Counted from the first letter of the stretch, positions 51,203-63,394 are shown. The stretch is DNA of 64,000 bases from Chaetoderma sp. LZ-2023a (GCA_034401795.1 CM067359.1:149048568-149112567); one strand, 5' to 3'. Program-made: numbers and translations. The notes: generated from the letters alone by a model not told the origin.

Positions 51203-52316
51203 GGAACTCTACTATCAGCCTGGTGGATATTACCGTGAGCCCCACCAATTACTCGAGGCTGTACGTCGCAAGGGCCACAACTTCACCTTGGAGACAATTA
51301 GCCAGTGGCTCAGCCGCCAGGCGATGTGGCAGATATACAAACCTCGTCCACGGCACATCAGGTATACCCATTTCGATGAAACTGGCCCGAATAGAGTTCA
51401 CCAGGCAGATGTTCTATTCCTTCCACACGACTCGGTTGGTCGAAAGACCTACAAGTATGCCCTCACCATCGTCGACGTCGCCAGCAGGTACAAGGCCGCA
51501 GCACCGCTCACAGACAAGTCAGCTGGCCAGGTGGCCCAGGCATTCCAGGGTGTCTACGAGGATCCGGAAAATCCCCTCCAGTGGCCAGAATTGTTGCAGG
51601 TGGATGAGGGTAAGGAGTTCAGAGGCGAGACTGCGGCCCTCATGCGGAAACATGGTGTGGCAATTAGACGAGGTGAAGTTGGTCATCGCCGTGCCCAGGC
51701 AATCGTCGAGCGGTGGAATCGGACACTGGCAGAGAGCCTGTTCCCACACCAATACGCCCAGGAAATGGCACAGGCCGGAGAGATGTCCAGGGTGTGGGTG
51801 AAAGGTTTGTCCCGGGTGGTAGAGCGATCCAATACTGAGGTAACTCGGTTAACTGGTAAGAAGCCAGTAGAGGCTATCCAACGATCCTCTGATGCCCAAC
51901 CTTCCGGAGGAGCGGACAAGGAACAGGTGTGCCTTCCATCTTATGCTCTGGTTCGGTACCTGTATGAACCTGGTGAGTTGGAAGGTGGGCGACGACGTGC
52001 AACAGATCCTAACTGGTCGCTAGATGTCCACAGACTTGACAGGTATGTCGAGATGGAGGGGCAGCCTACGCTGTACTATCTGGCATGCTCAGAGAGCTGT
52101 CCCAAACGTCCATTTGTTCGGGAGGAGCTGAGGTGGTCCCTCCAGACACACAGCTACCACCGTCGTCAGGTGTCTGAGGGATATGGTACTCGATTGGTTC
52201 GGTATGGACACCATCTGGCAACACATGCCACTTACCATAGTAGGCTGAGAGCCCGAGTTTTTCCTGTTCATACGTCACCATGCCCTGGTGGCGCATGCGT
52301 AGGCCTCGGTTCGTAG
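51180..52316 (+). CDS. Polinton integrase (retroviral type, DD35E)
   Basis: ATG at 51180 is preferred because the codons upstream in this frame run back inside the previous gene. From that start, D77 (HQADV), D142 (LQVDEGKEF) and E177 (AIVERWNR) form a DD35E triad. A helical N-terminal part (residues 1-60) and a C-terminal region with YALVRYLYEPGE follow the family plan. The enzyme inserts the element by strand transfer at the TIR ends. The 3' end overlaps the convergent polymerase gene by about 40 bases. The open frame looks whole. Confidence 0.85.
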   Translation: MKSGVFLEELYYQPGGYYREPHQLLEAVRRKGHNFTLETISQWLSRQAMWQIYKPRPRHIRYTHFDETGPNRVHQADVLFLPHDSVGRKTYKYALTIVDVASRYKAAAPLTDKSAGQVAQAFQGVYEDPENPLQWPELLQVDEGKEFRGETAALMRKHGVAIRRGEVGHRRAQAIVERWNRTLAESLFPHQYAQEMAQAGEMSRVWVKGLSRVVERSNTEVTRLTGKKPVEAIQRSSDAQPSGGADKEQVCLPSYALVRYLYEPGELEGGRRRATDPNWSLDVHRLDRYVEMEGQPTLYYLACSESCPKRPFVREELRWSLQTHSYHRRQVSEGYGTRLVRYGHHLATHATYHSRLRARVFPVHTSPCPGGACVGLGS

Positions 52317-55300
52317 CTCTGTCCATGCTACCGTTTGGGCACTGAAGAATCTTTGCCAAGAGACATCGTTCTGGCGTTTAGACATACCTTTGGCTGAGCA
52401 TTTCACCTTCCCCTCGGGGCTCTCCACGTAGTAGCACTTGGAACAGAGAGCGATACCACGGTTGCCTTCGAACTCGAGCTTGAACAGTCCCGGAGTCCGT
52501 CCAGACCACTTGTCCCAAGCTAGCCACTCCCACTTATGAGCCTCATACTCTGCTCGCATCTCAGGGCGAATGACTTCGTCGAGGCTGGAGGCAGCTATTG
52601 CGATGTACGCAGAGTCCGTGTCCATCTGGAGGTACTCGAAGCTGTCACGAGGCACATAGTGATCCAGGAAGTCGTAGTAGAACTCCAGCATCCGCAGCTT
52701 CGCGAGCTCGTATACGGCTATCCCCACCTGGAAGGGCCGGCGAATGGTGATTTTTGCCTTGCGTCTCTGGATCTCGTAGGACTCGCCGATCTCCTCGAGA
52801 TCTTCGAACCATGCACTGCGGAGGGCTCTATCTACCACTCGTTCATCCTTGGTGAAGGTCGTGTTGCTGTGGCGCTCCAGGGCCTCGATGAGCTTCCCAT
52901 AGGCACTGTTGCCTAGTAGCTTGAACAGATCTGCCAAGAGCGATTTGCTCTTATCAACATCTCCTGTACGGCGAGCATCGGTAACATTATTCACGAACCA
53001 CTCGAACGGGTGCTGGGGCTTGTAGTCTATGGTGCGGTAGACCGCTGTAATCTCTAGCCCATGGGCGAGGTACCACTTGAGTGATGGGGCGTACAAGAGC
53101 TTCCTCTTGGCCGAGAGGGCGCCGACTAGTTTACTGGTTGTGGGGCGTTTCCTACCCGTTTTCTCTAGGTATGTGTGCATCTCAACAGATACTGCCTCAG
53201 CTGGAATCTCTCTGTTGTAGAAGAGAGGTGGCATTTCCTCGAACTTCGCCCACAGAGCCTTAGGAACCTCTATGTCCACTTCAGCGAAACCGAACCAGTG
53301 GTCAGCCAGCAGATCCTTCTTAAATCTGGCTACGTCGCTAGCACCGGACCACTGCCGTACTGTCTCCTTACCACATGGCATCTCTTTAGCCATCGTAGAC
53401 AAGTACAGAGCATTTGCGTCATAGCCGAGTAGACGTTGGCAGACACGCTCACTCTGGCGGATGCAGGTCACACCTGCCTCGTGGTATCTGGTGAACACGA
53501 TGCTGGGCCCTCCAACAACCGCAGCCTTCAGCATATCGTAGGCCTCCTTGCCCGGGGAGTAGAGGCTAACATCCGGCATGTGGTGGGCGGTTCCACGTAA
53601 AAGGTACTGCAGAGACACTCCTGGGAGAGACACAGCATCCTTGAGGATGTCTATTTCTCGTTCCGTGTAGAACTCCCGCATCCGCTCGAGGGCTTCGATG
53701 AATGAACTGACATCCAGGTTGTTATAGTACCGCAACCAGTCGGCGAACGTCTGCATGCCTTGGTCTCTGAATGTCTGTTTGCACTGTTTCCACTCCGACA
53801 GCCCGAGGAGGTAGCCACCTTTGAGCTTGGACCACCACACTGGGTAGTCGGGGAGTCCGGGGTAATTAAGCTTCTCGGGGGTGTCGAACCATTCATATGG
53901 GAGCCAGCTCTTCTGCTGTTTACATCCATAGGCTTTGATCCATGCCTCGTAGGAGACTCCTGGCCCCAAGTAGTTAATCACATCGAGAAACCTAAGCTCG
54001 GGGGTCATGAGGAACATGGTCTTACTAGCTTGCTTGGCGACATTCACTGTGCCAGTGTTGGTCAGCTCATCCACGAAGTGCTTCTTGATCAGGTTTAGGT
54101 CATAACGGCCAGAGTTGAAGCCCAGCACCGGGACTTGGTCACACCACTCGGTAATCAGTCGCTGCTGGCGTTTTGGGAGCTTGTCCATGTCTGAAGGGAT
54201 GAACTGTGCCCGGACTTCTGTACAGATTCTGTGTGCTCGCCTGGTAATCTCCTCCATGAAAGCCTTGATCAGAGCTTCTGGGTCAGGATTGCAGAGGTGA
54301 GTGGGCTCACTGGCGGCGCCGTCGTACGAGTCCCCGACTGACACAGAGATCGGTATGTGGTTACTCTCAATCGTGAGAGTCTACGTAGGATGAGTCTTGA
54401 CGCCATCTAGGAGCGCCTCGAAGTCATAGACGATGAAGTATGGGTATAAGACGGTCCGAACTCGTTTAGGGATGCTTGGGCAGCGTTTTATCCTGCACTC
54501 CCACTGTACCACAAGCGTGTATCCAGCTGCTCTCAGCTTCTCCTCTCTCCGGACTGTCTTGAGGTATTTTTGTTCGGCCGCCTCACCTCGCTGGTGCTGA
54601 GGGCATCCATGCCAGAAACAGCCATGGAACTGGTAAACGGTGTTGGTAGTCGGATCATAACCATCTACGGGAGTCCCCTCGATCCAACGCTCGCCACCGT
54701 GCCCATACTCTACATGGTGTATGTGGATACCTTGGGTTTTCGCCTCATACGTGACCCAACGAGTAGCCGCTGAACTGGCTGGTTGGGGTGGATAGAAGGC
54801 TTTCTCATGCGCAGACTGCGGTGCATCAGCCTTCTCCCCAGGGCACTCTACGGTTGTTATGCCGCCTGTACAACGGTCAGCATGACGCTGAAGATGGCAT
54901 GCCTGTGTAAATCCCTGCTGACAGTGCCCGCAGACTAGTGTATGTGCCAGCTTGGAGACGTTCTTTATATAGAAGGCGTGGTGATCGTACACCCCGATGG
55001 TCATAGTGTCGTGGTAGTGGGCCGCTTGCCGGATCAGGTGCCAGGTGCCCTCTTCAGTTGGTTCATACACGCGAATCCCGATCTTCGCGAAGAACTCTAC
55101 CTTATCCACCTGATCCAGAGAGGTTTTTGGCACGTCAGGCACAGGCCCGTCCAGGTCATAGAACTGTCTCGCGAGCTCACGCGCGGGCTCAGTACTTCTA
55201 TCGGGCCTCACCCCCTGATGCACTGCTAGGCATCTCCAGAGACACATGTTATCCTTGTAGGTGTCAAGTGCCACCAGACTCATCTTATGCCGTAGCCAGA

Positions 55301-56093
55301 CTGGGAGCGGTCCTGTCCCGAGCAAAGGTTGGTGGTCGATGACAGCCTTGACCACAACGTTGATGGATCGGACGAAAGCCCACTTGGTGTTGGGGCGGTC
55401 GATGTTGTCGGGGTCGAGGCGGTCTTGCTCTCTTGCCGCCACCCAGTCCTGAGCTGCTCCTATCGTGTTCAGCCACGGACTCCCTGGTGCGTTCTTGTGG
55501 AAGAGCATCACCCTACCATCCTCGATGTGTTTGATGCGATAGGTGTGGGTATACCGGAGGTAGAAGGCGTTATGGGCAGTCTGCTGGATCTTACCCATGA
55601 TCTGCCCTGTAATGTCTCCATTGAGGCCTTGGAAGAACGTCCAGCATACTGTCCGTCTTCCTATCTCCTCCCCTTCCATCTCACCCAGACGCTCATTGAG
55701 AATCTGCTCACCCTCTCGCCTCATGCTCCGGGCTAAGGGTTCAGCCCTCGGGCCTCTCATCATTCGCCTAGCGATCCTGCGTAGGGCGGGTCGGCACTCC
55801 AGTGGATGGTCTGCCATCCGCGTCGCAACAGCTTTGGCTCGTAAGCTGGCCGTCACCTCCTCATCCAACTGATGAAGCTCCCGCCGCCGCTGTGCTTTCT
55901 TGTGGGGATTCAAAGGATCATCTCTGGTGGTCGCGGGAAACCGTCCCATCTTCACTGATCGGCTCAGTCGAGCAATGAATTCCTCGGCACGGGCCCGCCC
56001 GATCAGCTGGAGCAGGTCGGCTTTCTTGGCCTTAGAGGCTACTCTAAGGCCAAATTGCCTTGCCATAGCGCGAAGCTGTGCAACAGTAATCAT
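52275..56093 (-). pseudogene. Polinton protein-primed DNA polymerase (pPolB), broken
   Basis: Starts MITVAQLRAMARQFGLRVAS, a SAP-like helix pair, and includes a Cys/His cluster (LVCGHCQQGFTQACHLQRHA). Family B marks are exonuclease-like YDFEALL and YDLNLIKKHF, then palm motifs YDANALYLS, KLLGNSAYGKL and MDTDSAYIA. pPolB copies the linear element from protein-capped ends. It covers almost a quarter of the element, which is usual. About one break. The start lies inside the right subterminal array, which must hold its promoter. Confidence 0.88.
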
Positions 56094-57336
56094 GGTGTAT
56101 ACCACTGAGTAAGGCTTGTCTCTAAATGGATGGTCAGACCCTGTAATGCGTGCTATACCACTGAGTATGCTTGTCTCTAAATGGACGTTCAGACCATGTA
56201 ATGCGTGCTTGATCAGCTCGTATACCGCTGAGTATGCTTGTCTCTAAATGGACGTTCAGACCATGTAATGCGTGCTTGATCACCTCGTATACCGCTGAGT
56301 ATGCTTGTCTCTAAATGGACGTTAAGACCATGTAATGCGTGCTTGATCAGCTCGTATACCACTGAGTATGCTTGTCTCTAAATGGACGTTCAGACCATGT
56401 AATGCGTGCTTGATCAGCTCGTATACCGCTGAGTATGCTTGTCTCTAAATGGACAGGCAGCCCCTGTAATGCGTGCTTGATCAGCTCGTATACCGCTGAC
56501 TATGCTAGTCTCTAAATGGACGTTCAGACCATGTAATGCGTGCTTGATCAGCTCGTATACCGCTGAGTATTCTAGTCTCTAAATGGACGTTCAGACCATG
56601 TAATGCGTGCTTGATCAGCTCGTATACCACTGAGTATGCGTATCTCTAAATGGACGTTCAGACCATGTAATGCGTGCTTGATCAGCTCGTATACCGCTGA
56701 GTATGCTTGTCTCTAAATGGACGTTCAGACCCTGTAATGCGTGCTTGATCAGCTCGTATACCGCTGAGTATGATTGTCTCTAAAGGGACGTTCAGACCAT
56801 GTAATGCGTGCTTGATCAGCTCGTATACCGCTGAGTATGCTTGTCTCTAAATGGACAGGCAGCCCCTGTAATGTGTGCTTGATCAGCTCGTATACCGCTG
56901 AGTATGATAGTCTCTAAATGGACGTTCAGACCATGTAATCCGTGCTTGGTCAGCTCGTATACCGCTGAGTATTCTAGTCTCTAAATGGACGTTCAGACCA
57001 TGTAATGCGTGCTTGATCAGCTCATATACCACTGAGCATGCTTGTCTCTAAATGGACGTTCAGACCCTGTAATGCGTGCTTGATCAGCTCGTATACCGCT
57101 GAGTATGATTGTCTCTAAATGGACGTTCAGACCATGTAATGCGTGCTTGATCAGCTCGTATACCACTGAGTATGCTTGTCTCTAAATGTACGTTAAGACC
57201 ATGTAATGCGTACTTGATCAGCTCGTATACCGCTGAGTGTGCTTGTCTGGTCGTTAAGACCCTGTAATGCGGGCTTGATTAGCTTGTATACCGCTGAGTA
57301 TGCTAGTCTCTAAATGGACGTTGCGACCATGTGCTC
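56094..57336. repeat. Polinton right subterminal array, about 18 units of 67 bp
   Basis: Unit CTCGTATACCGCTGAGTATG, CTTGTCTCTAAATGGACGTT, CAGACCATGTAATGCGTGCT, TGATCAG. Units are head to tail and vary at a few fixed positions (CCGCTG or CCACTG; GCTTGTC or GCTAGTC; GTTCAGACC or AGGCAGCCC). There are no unique spacers. The first unit overlaps the start of the polymerase gene. Confidence 0.93.
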
Positions 57337-57616
57337 AGTAGTATAGCCGGGATTAAATGGATACAACGTCCCGGAATAACGGGGGTAATCGGGAAATTCG
57401 CCTCCCGGGGGCTTTCATTATGGGGGTGTGGCGTCGCACTACGTCGCATTACGTGCTGGCATAGTGAAGGGGGGCCCCTAGGGGCGGCAGTTTTTTAGAG
57501 GCCTGCGCTACCTGGACCTAAAACACATAAAAATTGTTAAGGGCCTGGGAGGCGAATTTCTTTATTTCCCCCGTTATTCAGGGACGTGGTATCCGTTTAA
57601 TCCCGGCTATACTACT
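57337..57616. repeat. Polinton right terminal block
   Basis: 280 bp, the inverted partner of 41104-41399. It too is bounded by inverted copies of the 24-base end. The main length difference from the left block is a patch of about 15 bp near AACAATT. Confidence 0.9.
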
Positions 57617-57621
57617 CCCTC
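57617..57621. repeat. Right flanking direct repeat (CCCTC) of the Polinton
   Basis: Matches 41099-41103. The sixth base differs on either side, so only five bases are duplicated. Confidence 0.65.
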
Positions 57622-59390
57622 GCCACGCCTCCATCACGCTGTGGTAGTTGCGTTTTTGGGCAGCTCTTTTGTTTAAAGCGTTTGATCCAACTCACTGGAA
57701 ATAGTGGTAAATGTCACGTGGCTCTAAAAAGCACGTGGTTGATCGGAAACGTGTATGCTGTCTATGGCGACGGCCAAAATGCTGTTGCTGAGATGTAGCC
57801 TGTTGCAGAGGCGAGATATATAAATATATATGTTACATCAAGATCTTTATAATGTCCCGTATTTGCGCGAGTTCCTTAACATGCGTCTTAGTACGTGTCT
57901 GTAATAGGTAGTTCTCAGTCCGTGTTGATTATAGACTGGAACGCACGGGAGAGAATTTTTGAAATTCTCTCTGTGATTTTACTGCAGGATTTTTGATGCC
58001 GCTTTACCGGCCGGTTCGCTAATGATTTGTAGCACTGTAGAGCAGTTGTGCTCTTAATCGAAAATTTAACAGTAAAGTTGCAAGTAATTTTTATGAGTGG
58101 TTTAAACAGTTCTATTCATGCAGTAGATCAACGTTACTGATTCCGTCAAGATAGCTGTGTTTTTCGAGCGGGAGGGCTGGCCAAGCATTCTCCTTGATGG
58201 GTAGAACTAGCTCCGTCCCGGCTTAGACCAAACACATTTGTACCATTTTAGTAATGGCTAAATTACAGTACAACTCGCAAACACGTGTGCCACAATTTTT
58301 ACGATTACAATGCCGTCGTTCGGAGATTGTGAATACAGACGACCTGAGTGTCTGTGTTTCTGTCATGTTGGTGATTTGAATCTGTTATGCGTGACTGGTT
58401 CTCTGCAGATGGTACTTACGCTGTGGTGATGGTGACGTGTTTATGGCCGCAATGTGCGGGAGGGGAGGGTTGCGGCGTGAATGCCAACTTTATCGAACCC
58501 TGAGGGTATTTCACTCTGTAATGGCCGAGCCCGTGGGCAGGACAGAGTTACTTTAGAGTAAAGATGACCTGGTGGATGCTGTCGTAACTTTGATCAAACC
58601 ATTGTCGAATTCAACTTTTCGGTAGCAAAATCCTACTCGTGACTGACGACAATGTGGACACCTTGCTCTCTTAATAATATTGACTGTTATTACGTGTAGA
58701 TGACGTATGTAGTTTATCTGTTTCTGTACGACATCGGGAGAAAGGGGTAGGGGAGGATGCTGGACAAGCGTCTCTCTCGTGACGCATACTGTAGATGGCT
58801 GTGGTGCATTCCTGATATCCATATGATCAGTTCTCCCGTAACTGGATAAGAAGGTGTGCCCGGGAGATTTGTTGGTTGCGTTCTGTTGATGATAATGCTG
58901 TTGTCGGGATGTCCGGGCTGCTGTATGATGCTAATGTTATAAGCGAAGTGGTCGCATTCCAGTTTTCCACGCTGGTAAATGCCAAGTCTGTTGTTATTTC
59001 CGGGAGATGTAGTCTGCGGGTCTTATTACTTTTCCCGCAGTTTTGTGCGGGAGGAATTTGTCGCGGGAATTCTTATCTCTCTACTGGTAATTAATTAAGA
59101 CTGGTAGGTGCTGCTAAATGCTGTTGTTGCCGATGTTGAACGTCTCTGTTATGCCGAGTATAAGTGACCAAGTCTGTGATGTAGCTGCAATGAAGATTTG
59201 ACGTATCCAGTCCTGAAGGTAGGTGTGTTCTTTGTAAGTGTTGACGTTCTGTCTGTTGTGTGATGTTCTGACCGCTCACGGGGTAGTATGGTAGGCCTAT
59301 TTGATGGGGCGGCCTTTGGATAGGGGGATGTGGTCATCTCCCATTACATGACGGTTGGTGTCCTGTCGTAGTTTTTAGACACTGGGGAAA
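57622..59390. other. Region between the Polinton and the Gypsy element, no gene supported
   Basis: An AT-rich TATATAAATATATATG lies near 57820, and GAGAGAATTTTTGAAATTCTCTC at about 57950-57972 is a perfect short hairpin. The sequence downstream of the retroelement integrase would be expected to hold its 3' region, but no LTR end could be fixed here. Open frames are below 90 codons and not recognised. Confidence 0.5.
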
Positions 59391-59952
59391 TTCTAACCAA
59401 GAGTCTGCTGAACAGGCTGCTTCCCTGCCCGCCGCGGGGGGGGGGGGGTAATGTTGGTCGGTGCGGTGCGGGATGCCACCTCCACTGTTGCAGCAGTCTC
59501 TCTCATACCTGAAGATTGACGGTCAACAGATGATGAGTGGAGTGTGAATTGGACCGGGCTGATGATGTTCGAACTTGGTGTGTAGATAAGGGATGCCAAT
59601 TGGATTCGGGGTGTTGGTGCAGTGGGAGATATGGGTGCCGCTTGGGGGCGGGGGGGGAATTGGTCTGGCGATTTTGGGAGGTGGTCGGGTACACCTTGTT
59701 GTACAGTTCTGCGGTTGTAGACATGCCAAGGCTTCATCCAGCCTCTTCACTTCCATGCTATTCACCACATGTTCCACCCCACAGGAAGCATGGCTTGGGT
59801 CAGCCTCAGCTTCTGCTTGTGGTAACTCTATGATGGGGTGGGGGGGCATAGCATGAAGCATGTGGCAGTGGGAAGAGAACGGAAGAACGACTTTTCCATC
59901 CGGTCCCTTGGACAAAACCAACACAAAATTCTTCAGATATGACTTCCCAGAT

Positions 59953-60834
59953 CTAGTAGACCCGCCCTGAGGAGGGAGAGGGCGAGTACGTATGGTCATC
60001 GTCGTCAGCGTTAGCCGCTTGTTCATCCACGTTCTGGCTTGGTAGAACTGGAGCTGAACTGGCACCGCAGTGCTCTGCGCTAACCATGGGAATACTGATT
60101 TCCGTAGAAATATCTGTCTGGGTACCGGTGTCATGAGAAACGCCCAGTCCGAGCTCTGGTGCTGGGTCGTCACTGACACAAGGTTTAAGTCGATCGAAGT
60201 GGATGACTGAGGTCAGGCCATCTGAAGCACAGATGCGGTAGGTCACGTCTGATGTCTTACCTACTACCACATAGGGGCCTTTCCACTGGCAACTCAGTTT
60301 ACTAGACATGTTTGCAGACCATCGTGAATCGTGTACCCAAACCATTTTTCCTGCTTCACGCACTCTCCGGTCATGCCATGTCTTTTGCCACTGGTGTGCA
60401 GTTGATAGTGTTTCTCTCACTAACTCATGGGATTGTTCTATCCTTTGCCGCAAGAGTTTGACATAGGGAGATGTTGAACCTTTCTCCTCTGTTATCCGTG
60501 GCATGGCCAGGTCCAGGGGTAAGGCTAATTCATGGCCTAACATTAGCTGAGCAGGAGTGTAGCCCGTGCTGGAATGTTCCGAAGTGCAGTAAGCCATGAG
60601 CACATATGGGAGCCGTAGATTCCAATCTCTACAATCAAGGCGTGTTTCCTTGGTAAGCATCTCCGCGAGAGTTCTGTTGAATCTCTCTACTATCCCGTCA
60701 CTCCAGGGGTGGTACGGAGTTGTCCTTGTTTTGATGATATGGAGTAATTTGCAGAGCTCTGATATGAGCCGGCTCTCAAAATTACTTCCTTGATTGGAGT
60801 GCAGTTCATAAGGCATACCAAAGCGGCAGAACAC
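59953..60834 (-). pseudogene. Gypsy integrase region
   Basis: Encodes KTRTTPYHPWSDGIVERFNR, the catalytic-core end of a Gypsy integrase, then YVLMAYCTSEHSSTGYTPAQ and LMLGHELALPLDL, and a C-terminal KMVWVHDSRWSANMSSKLSC...WKGPYVVV segment typical of the DNA-binding C-terminal domain. It ends with an Asp-rich and Ser/Pro-rich tail. Confidence 0.85.
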
Positions 60835-60891
60835 ATTGCCATCTGTTGTTTGGTGGTATGCAATTTTCTCCAGATTCCACTCTGTGCACCG

Positions 60892-61374
60892 CTATTCTGG
60901 GAACTCCGGAGATGGCTGTGTTGACTGTGTCACGTTGTCGGCCTCTTCGTGTACAGCCTCCGCGCCAATTCTGCTAAGGGCGTTGGCATTTCCATGCAAT
61001 TTGCTGGGACGGTGGACAATGTTAAAGTTACAGGCCTGCAGGGATTCCTGCCATCTCTCTACCTGTCGCTCTGGATTTTTTAAGTTCCTGAGCCACCGTA
61101 GTGAGGCATGGTCTGTACGGAGTGTAAAAGGGCACCCGTACAGGAAGTGTCTATAATATTTGATGAAATGGACGGCCGCCAATAATTCTCGCTTGGTGGT
61201 TGCGTATCTTTTCTCTGTTTTATTCAGAGTATGTGAACAAAAACCCAACACCTGCTCTGTTCCGTCTTCGGTGACCTGAGATAGAACTATGCCGATGGCG
61301 AAAGCTGACGCATCAGTGTCTAAGATGAAATCGAGGTTTGGATTAGGGTGAGCAAGAATCGGGGCGGTCGTCAA
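60892..61374 (-). pseudogene. Gypsy RNase H region
   Basis: LDFILDTDASAFAIGIVLSQ, FCSHTLNKTEKRYATTKREL, LAAVHFIKYYRHFLYGCPFT and LRTDHASLRWL are the standard RNase H blocks of Gypsy pol. Confidence 0.88.
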
Positions 61375-61479
61375 GAGTTCCTTCAGCGCCTTGAAGGGGC
61401 CTTCACACTCAATCGTCTACTGAAAGGGTCGATCTTTCTCGGTGATCTGGTAAAGGGGCGGAGCAATCTCGCTGAAATG

Positions 61480-62150
61480 TCAGATATAATGGCGATAGTA
61501 CTGGCATAAGCCAAGGAAACTCCGTGTCTCCGTAACCGAAGAGGGCCGTGGCCACTCTGCTACTGCCTTAGTTGTTGATGACTGTGTAGCCACTCCATCA
61601 CCGGATATGACATGTCCCAGGAACTCGACACTCTGTCTGAAGAGATGACATTTCTTTGGTTTGAGTTTCAAATTAGCCATGTGGAATCTTGATAGCATGG
61701 TGTCTAAATTGACTAAGGTGTGCTGAAACGTGGGTCCGAAGACGACTACGTCATTGATGTAACAGAGACAGACCTCCCAGTGCAGGGTAGTCAATACCTG
61801 CTCAATGAGTCATTCAAAAGTTCTAGGGGTGTTGCACAACCTGTAGGGCATCTTGTGGAATTGGAAAAGACCGTCCCTACAAACGAATACGATCTTTTCC
61901 ATATCAGCTTCATCCATGGCTACTTGCCAGTAACCGCTAGCTAAATCAAGGATACAAAACCACTTGGCTCCAGACAAGGAATCCAAGGCCTGATCTATCC
62001 GTGGTAACGATAAGCGTCTTTAACGCTAAGATCATTAAGACAGCGGTAGTCTATACAAAACCGCAAGGTTCCGTCCTTTTTGCCTGCTAGCCCTATAGGG
62101 CTAGCCCATGGAGAAGCTGAGGGTTCGATAATACCCATTCGCAACATGTC
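61480..62150 (-). pseudogene. Gypsy reverse transcriptase region
   Basis: Contains CRDGLFQFHKMPYRLCNTPR, the catalytic-box region LCYINDVVVFGPTFQHTLVN, then KLKPKKCHLFRQSVEFLGHV and RSFLGLCQYYRHYI. Family assignment is clear from these blocks. Confidence 0.85.
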
Positions 62151-62207
62151 ATTTACTTGTTGGTGTGCTTCCACTTCTTTGTGAATGGGTAGACGTCGTA
62201 CCGGTTG

Positions 62208-63120
62208 TCATACGGGGTGATTATTACCTGTATCGATGGACTGTCGTATGAGATGAGTCTCTCCGAGATCCATATCTCCGGAAGAAAAACTATTGCGATA
62301 TTTATGTAATAATTTCCGAATTTCTCGTTTTTGTGATTGCAATAATCCAACAGTGGCACGCAGATGTATATCGTGTAGATGTTCGGGTAAATCATCAGTC
62401 AGCGGTGGTGTTGTGTCAGAAAGTGCAGGTATTTCCAGTGAAATTATGTCCACTAAATGGCCGCAGCATACTCCTGCTTCCAGCGTGATGGGATCTGCGG
62501 TACCATTGAACACTCTAAAGGGTATCTTCCCTTTATCAGTGGTGTCCACTATTATGCTGGGACTTGCGCATTGTGAGGTGGTCATATAATCAGGGTCGGG
62601 TTCCAGCATGGCGATGTGTGTGTTGCTTCCTAATTGTGGTGCGGTGGCCCATAGGATCCGTTCCTGTCCCGGCTCAACCGTGGCAGTACTTGATAGTATT
62701 ACTGCACACGTATCGTATAATGACGATGCCGGTCCGAGATGTATGCATCGGCCGTGTATGTCGAGTTCCTGTTGTCTGCAGTGTATGATGGATTCGCTGG
62801 CACTGAGAAAATCAGAGCCAAGTAGGGCGTCGTTATGAATGGAGGCGATGATAACTCTCTGAATGAATTGCATTTCCTCTATTTGAATGACTAGATTAAC
62901 CATACCGGCCAAGGGTACATCTGCTCCCGTAGCCGTCTCTAGGTAAATATTTGTAGGCGTAAGGGGGGGGGGGTGTGTGCTTTTTATGAGGTGGGATGCT
63001 CTCATACAAGTGCTGCTTAAAAACTGTAATAGAAGCTCCGGTGTCGACGGTGGTGCATGTAGAAACGCCACTAAACAGACAGGCACATTTGTAGATTACT
63101 TTACGATGAACCTGAGGAAG
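62208..63120 (-). pseudogene. Gypsy protease and linker region
   Basis: VDTGASITVFKQHLYESIP near 63040 is a retropepsin active-site block. Downstream segments (HNDALLGSDFLSASESIIHC; ATAPQLGSNTHIAMLEPDPD) match the usual stretch between protease and RT. Confidence 0.75.
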
Positions 63121-63394
63121 AGTTTCCAATGATGCTGTCCGCAATAATGGCAGGGTAGCAGCATCACTATGTATATATTCCGACTGTCTCCGTATTGCTT
63201 CTCGCAATGTTGCAGGTGGCTGAGTGAGGAATGGGCCAGTTCGTCGTCTTCGCTGGGGTGTAGGCTGCGGTGAAGACGGAGCTGGGGGTAGCAATGGTGG
63301 TGGCGTTGTTGTCGTTTCTGTGTGAGCAGTTTAAGTATAGACAGTGGCGCGTACGGGATGACAGATAAGTTCTACCTGTGCAAGCCATTTCTGA

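Larger units (their letters stand above)
41104..57616. mobile_element. Polinton/Maverick DNA element, 16.5 kb, both ends present, broken
   Basis: Begins AGTAGTATAGCCGGGATTAA and ends with the exact complement, TTAATCCCGGCTATACTACT. The 5'-AG...CT-3' ends, long inverted repeats, retroviral-type DD35E integrase, protein-primed B-family polymerase and packaging-type ATPase identify the family. GC content is well above that of the host introns. The end blocks differ by about five substitutions and one variable patch over 290 bp, which suggests a fairly young insertion. About half a dozen genes are broken, so it is treated as a fossil. I could not name a hexon-type capsid gene or a cysteine protease with confidence. 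Confidence 0.93.

Noticed and set aside
56094-57336. CRISPR array
   Set aside because: The repeats are 67 bp, directly adjacent, with no unique spacers, in a eukaryotic mobile element.
59330-59350. LTR start next to GGGAGA on the minus strand (GGGAGATGACCACATCC)
   Set aside because: The purine run is short and no matching far end could be found; the junction at 38263 is a better candidate.
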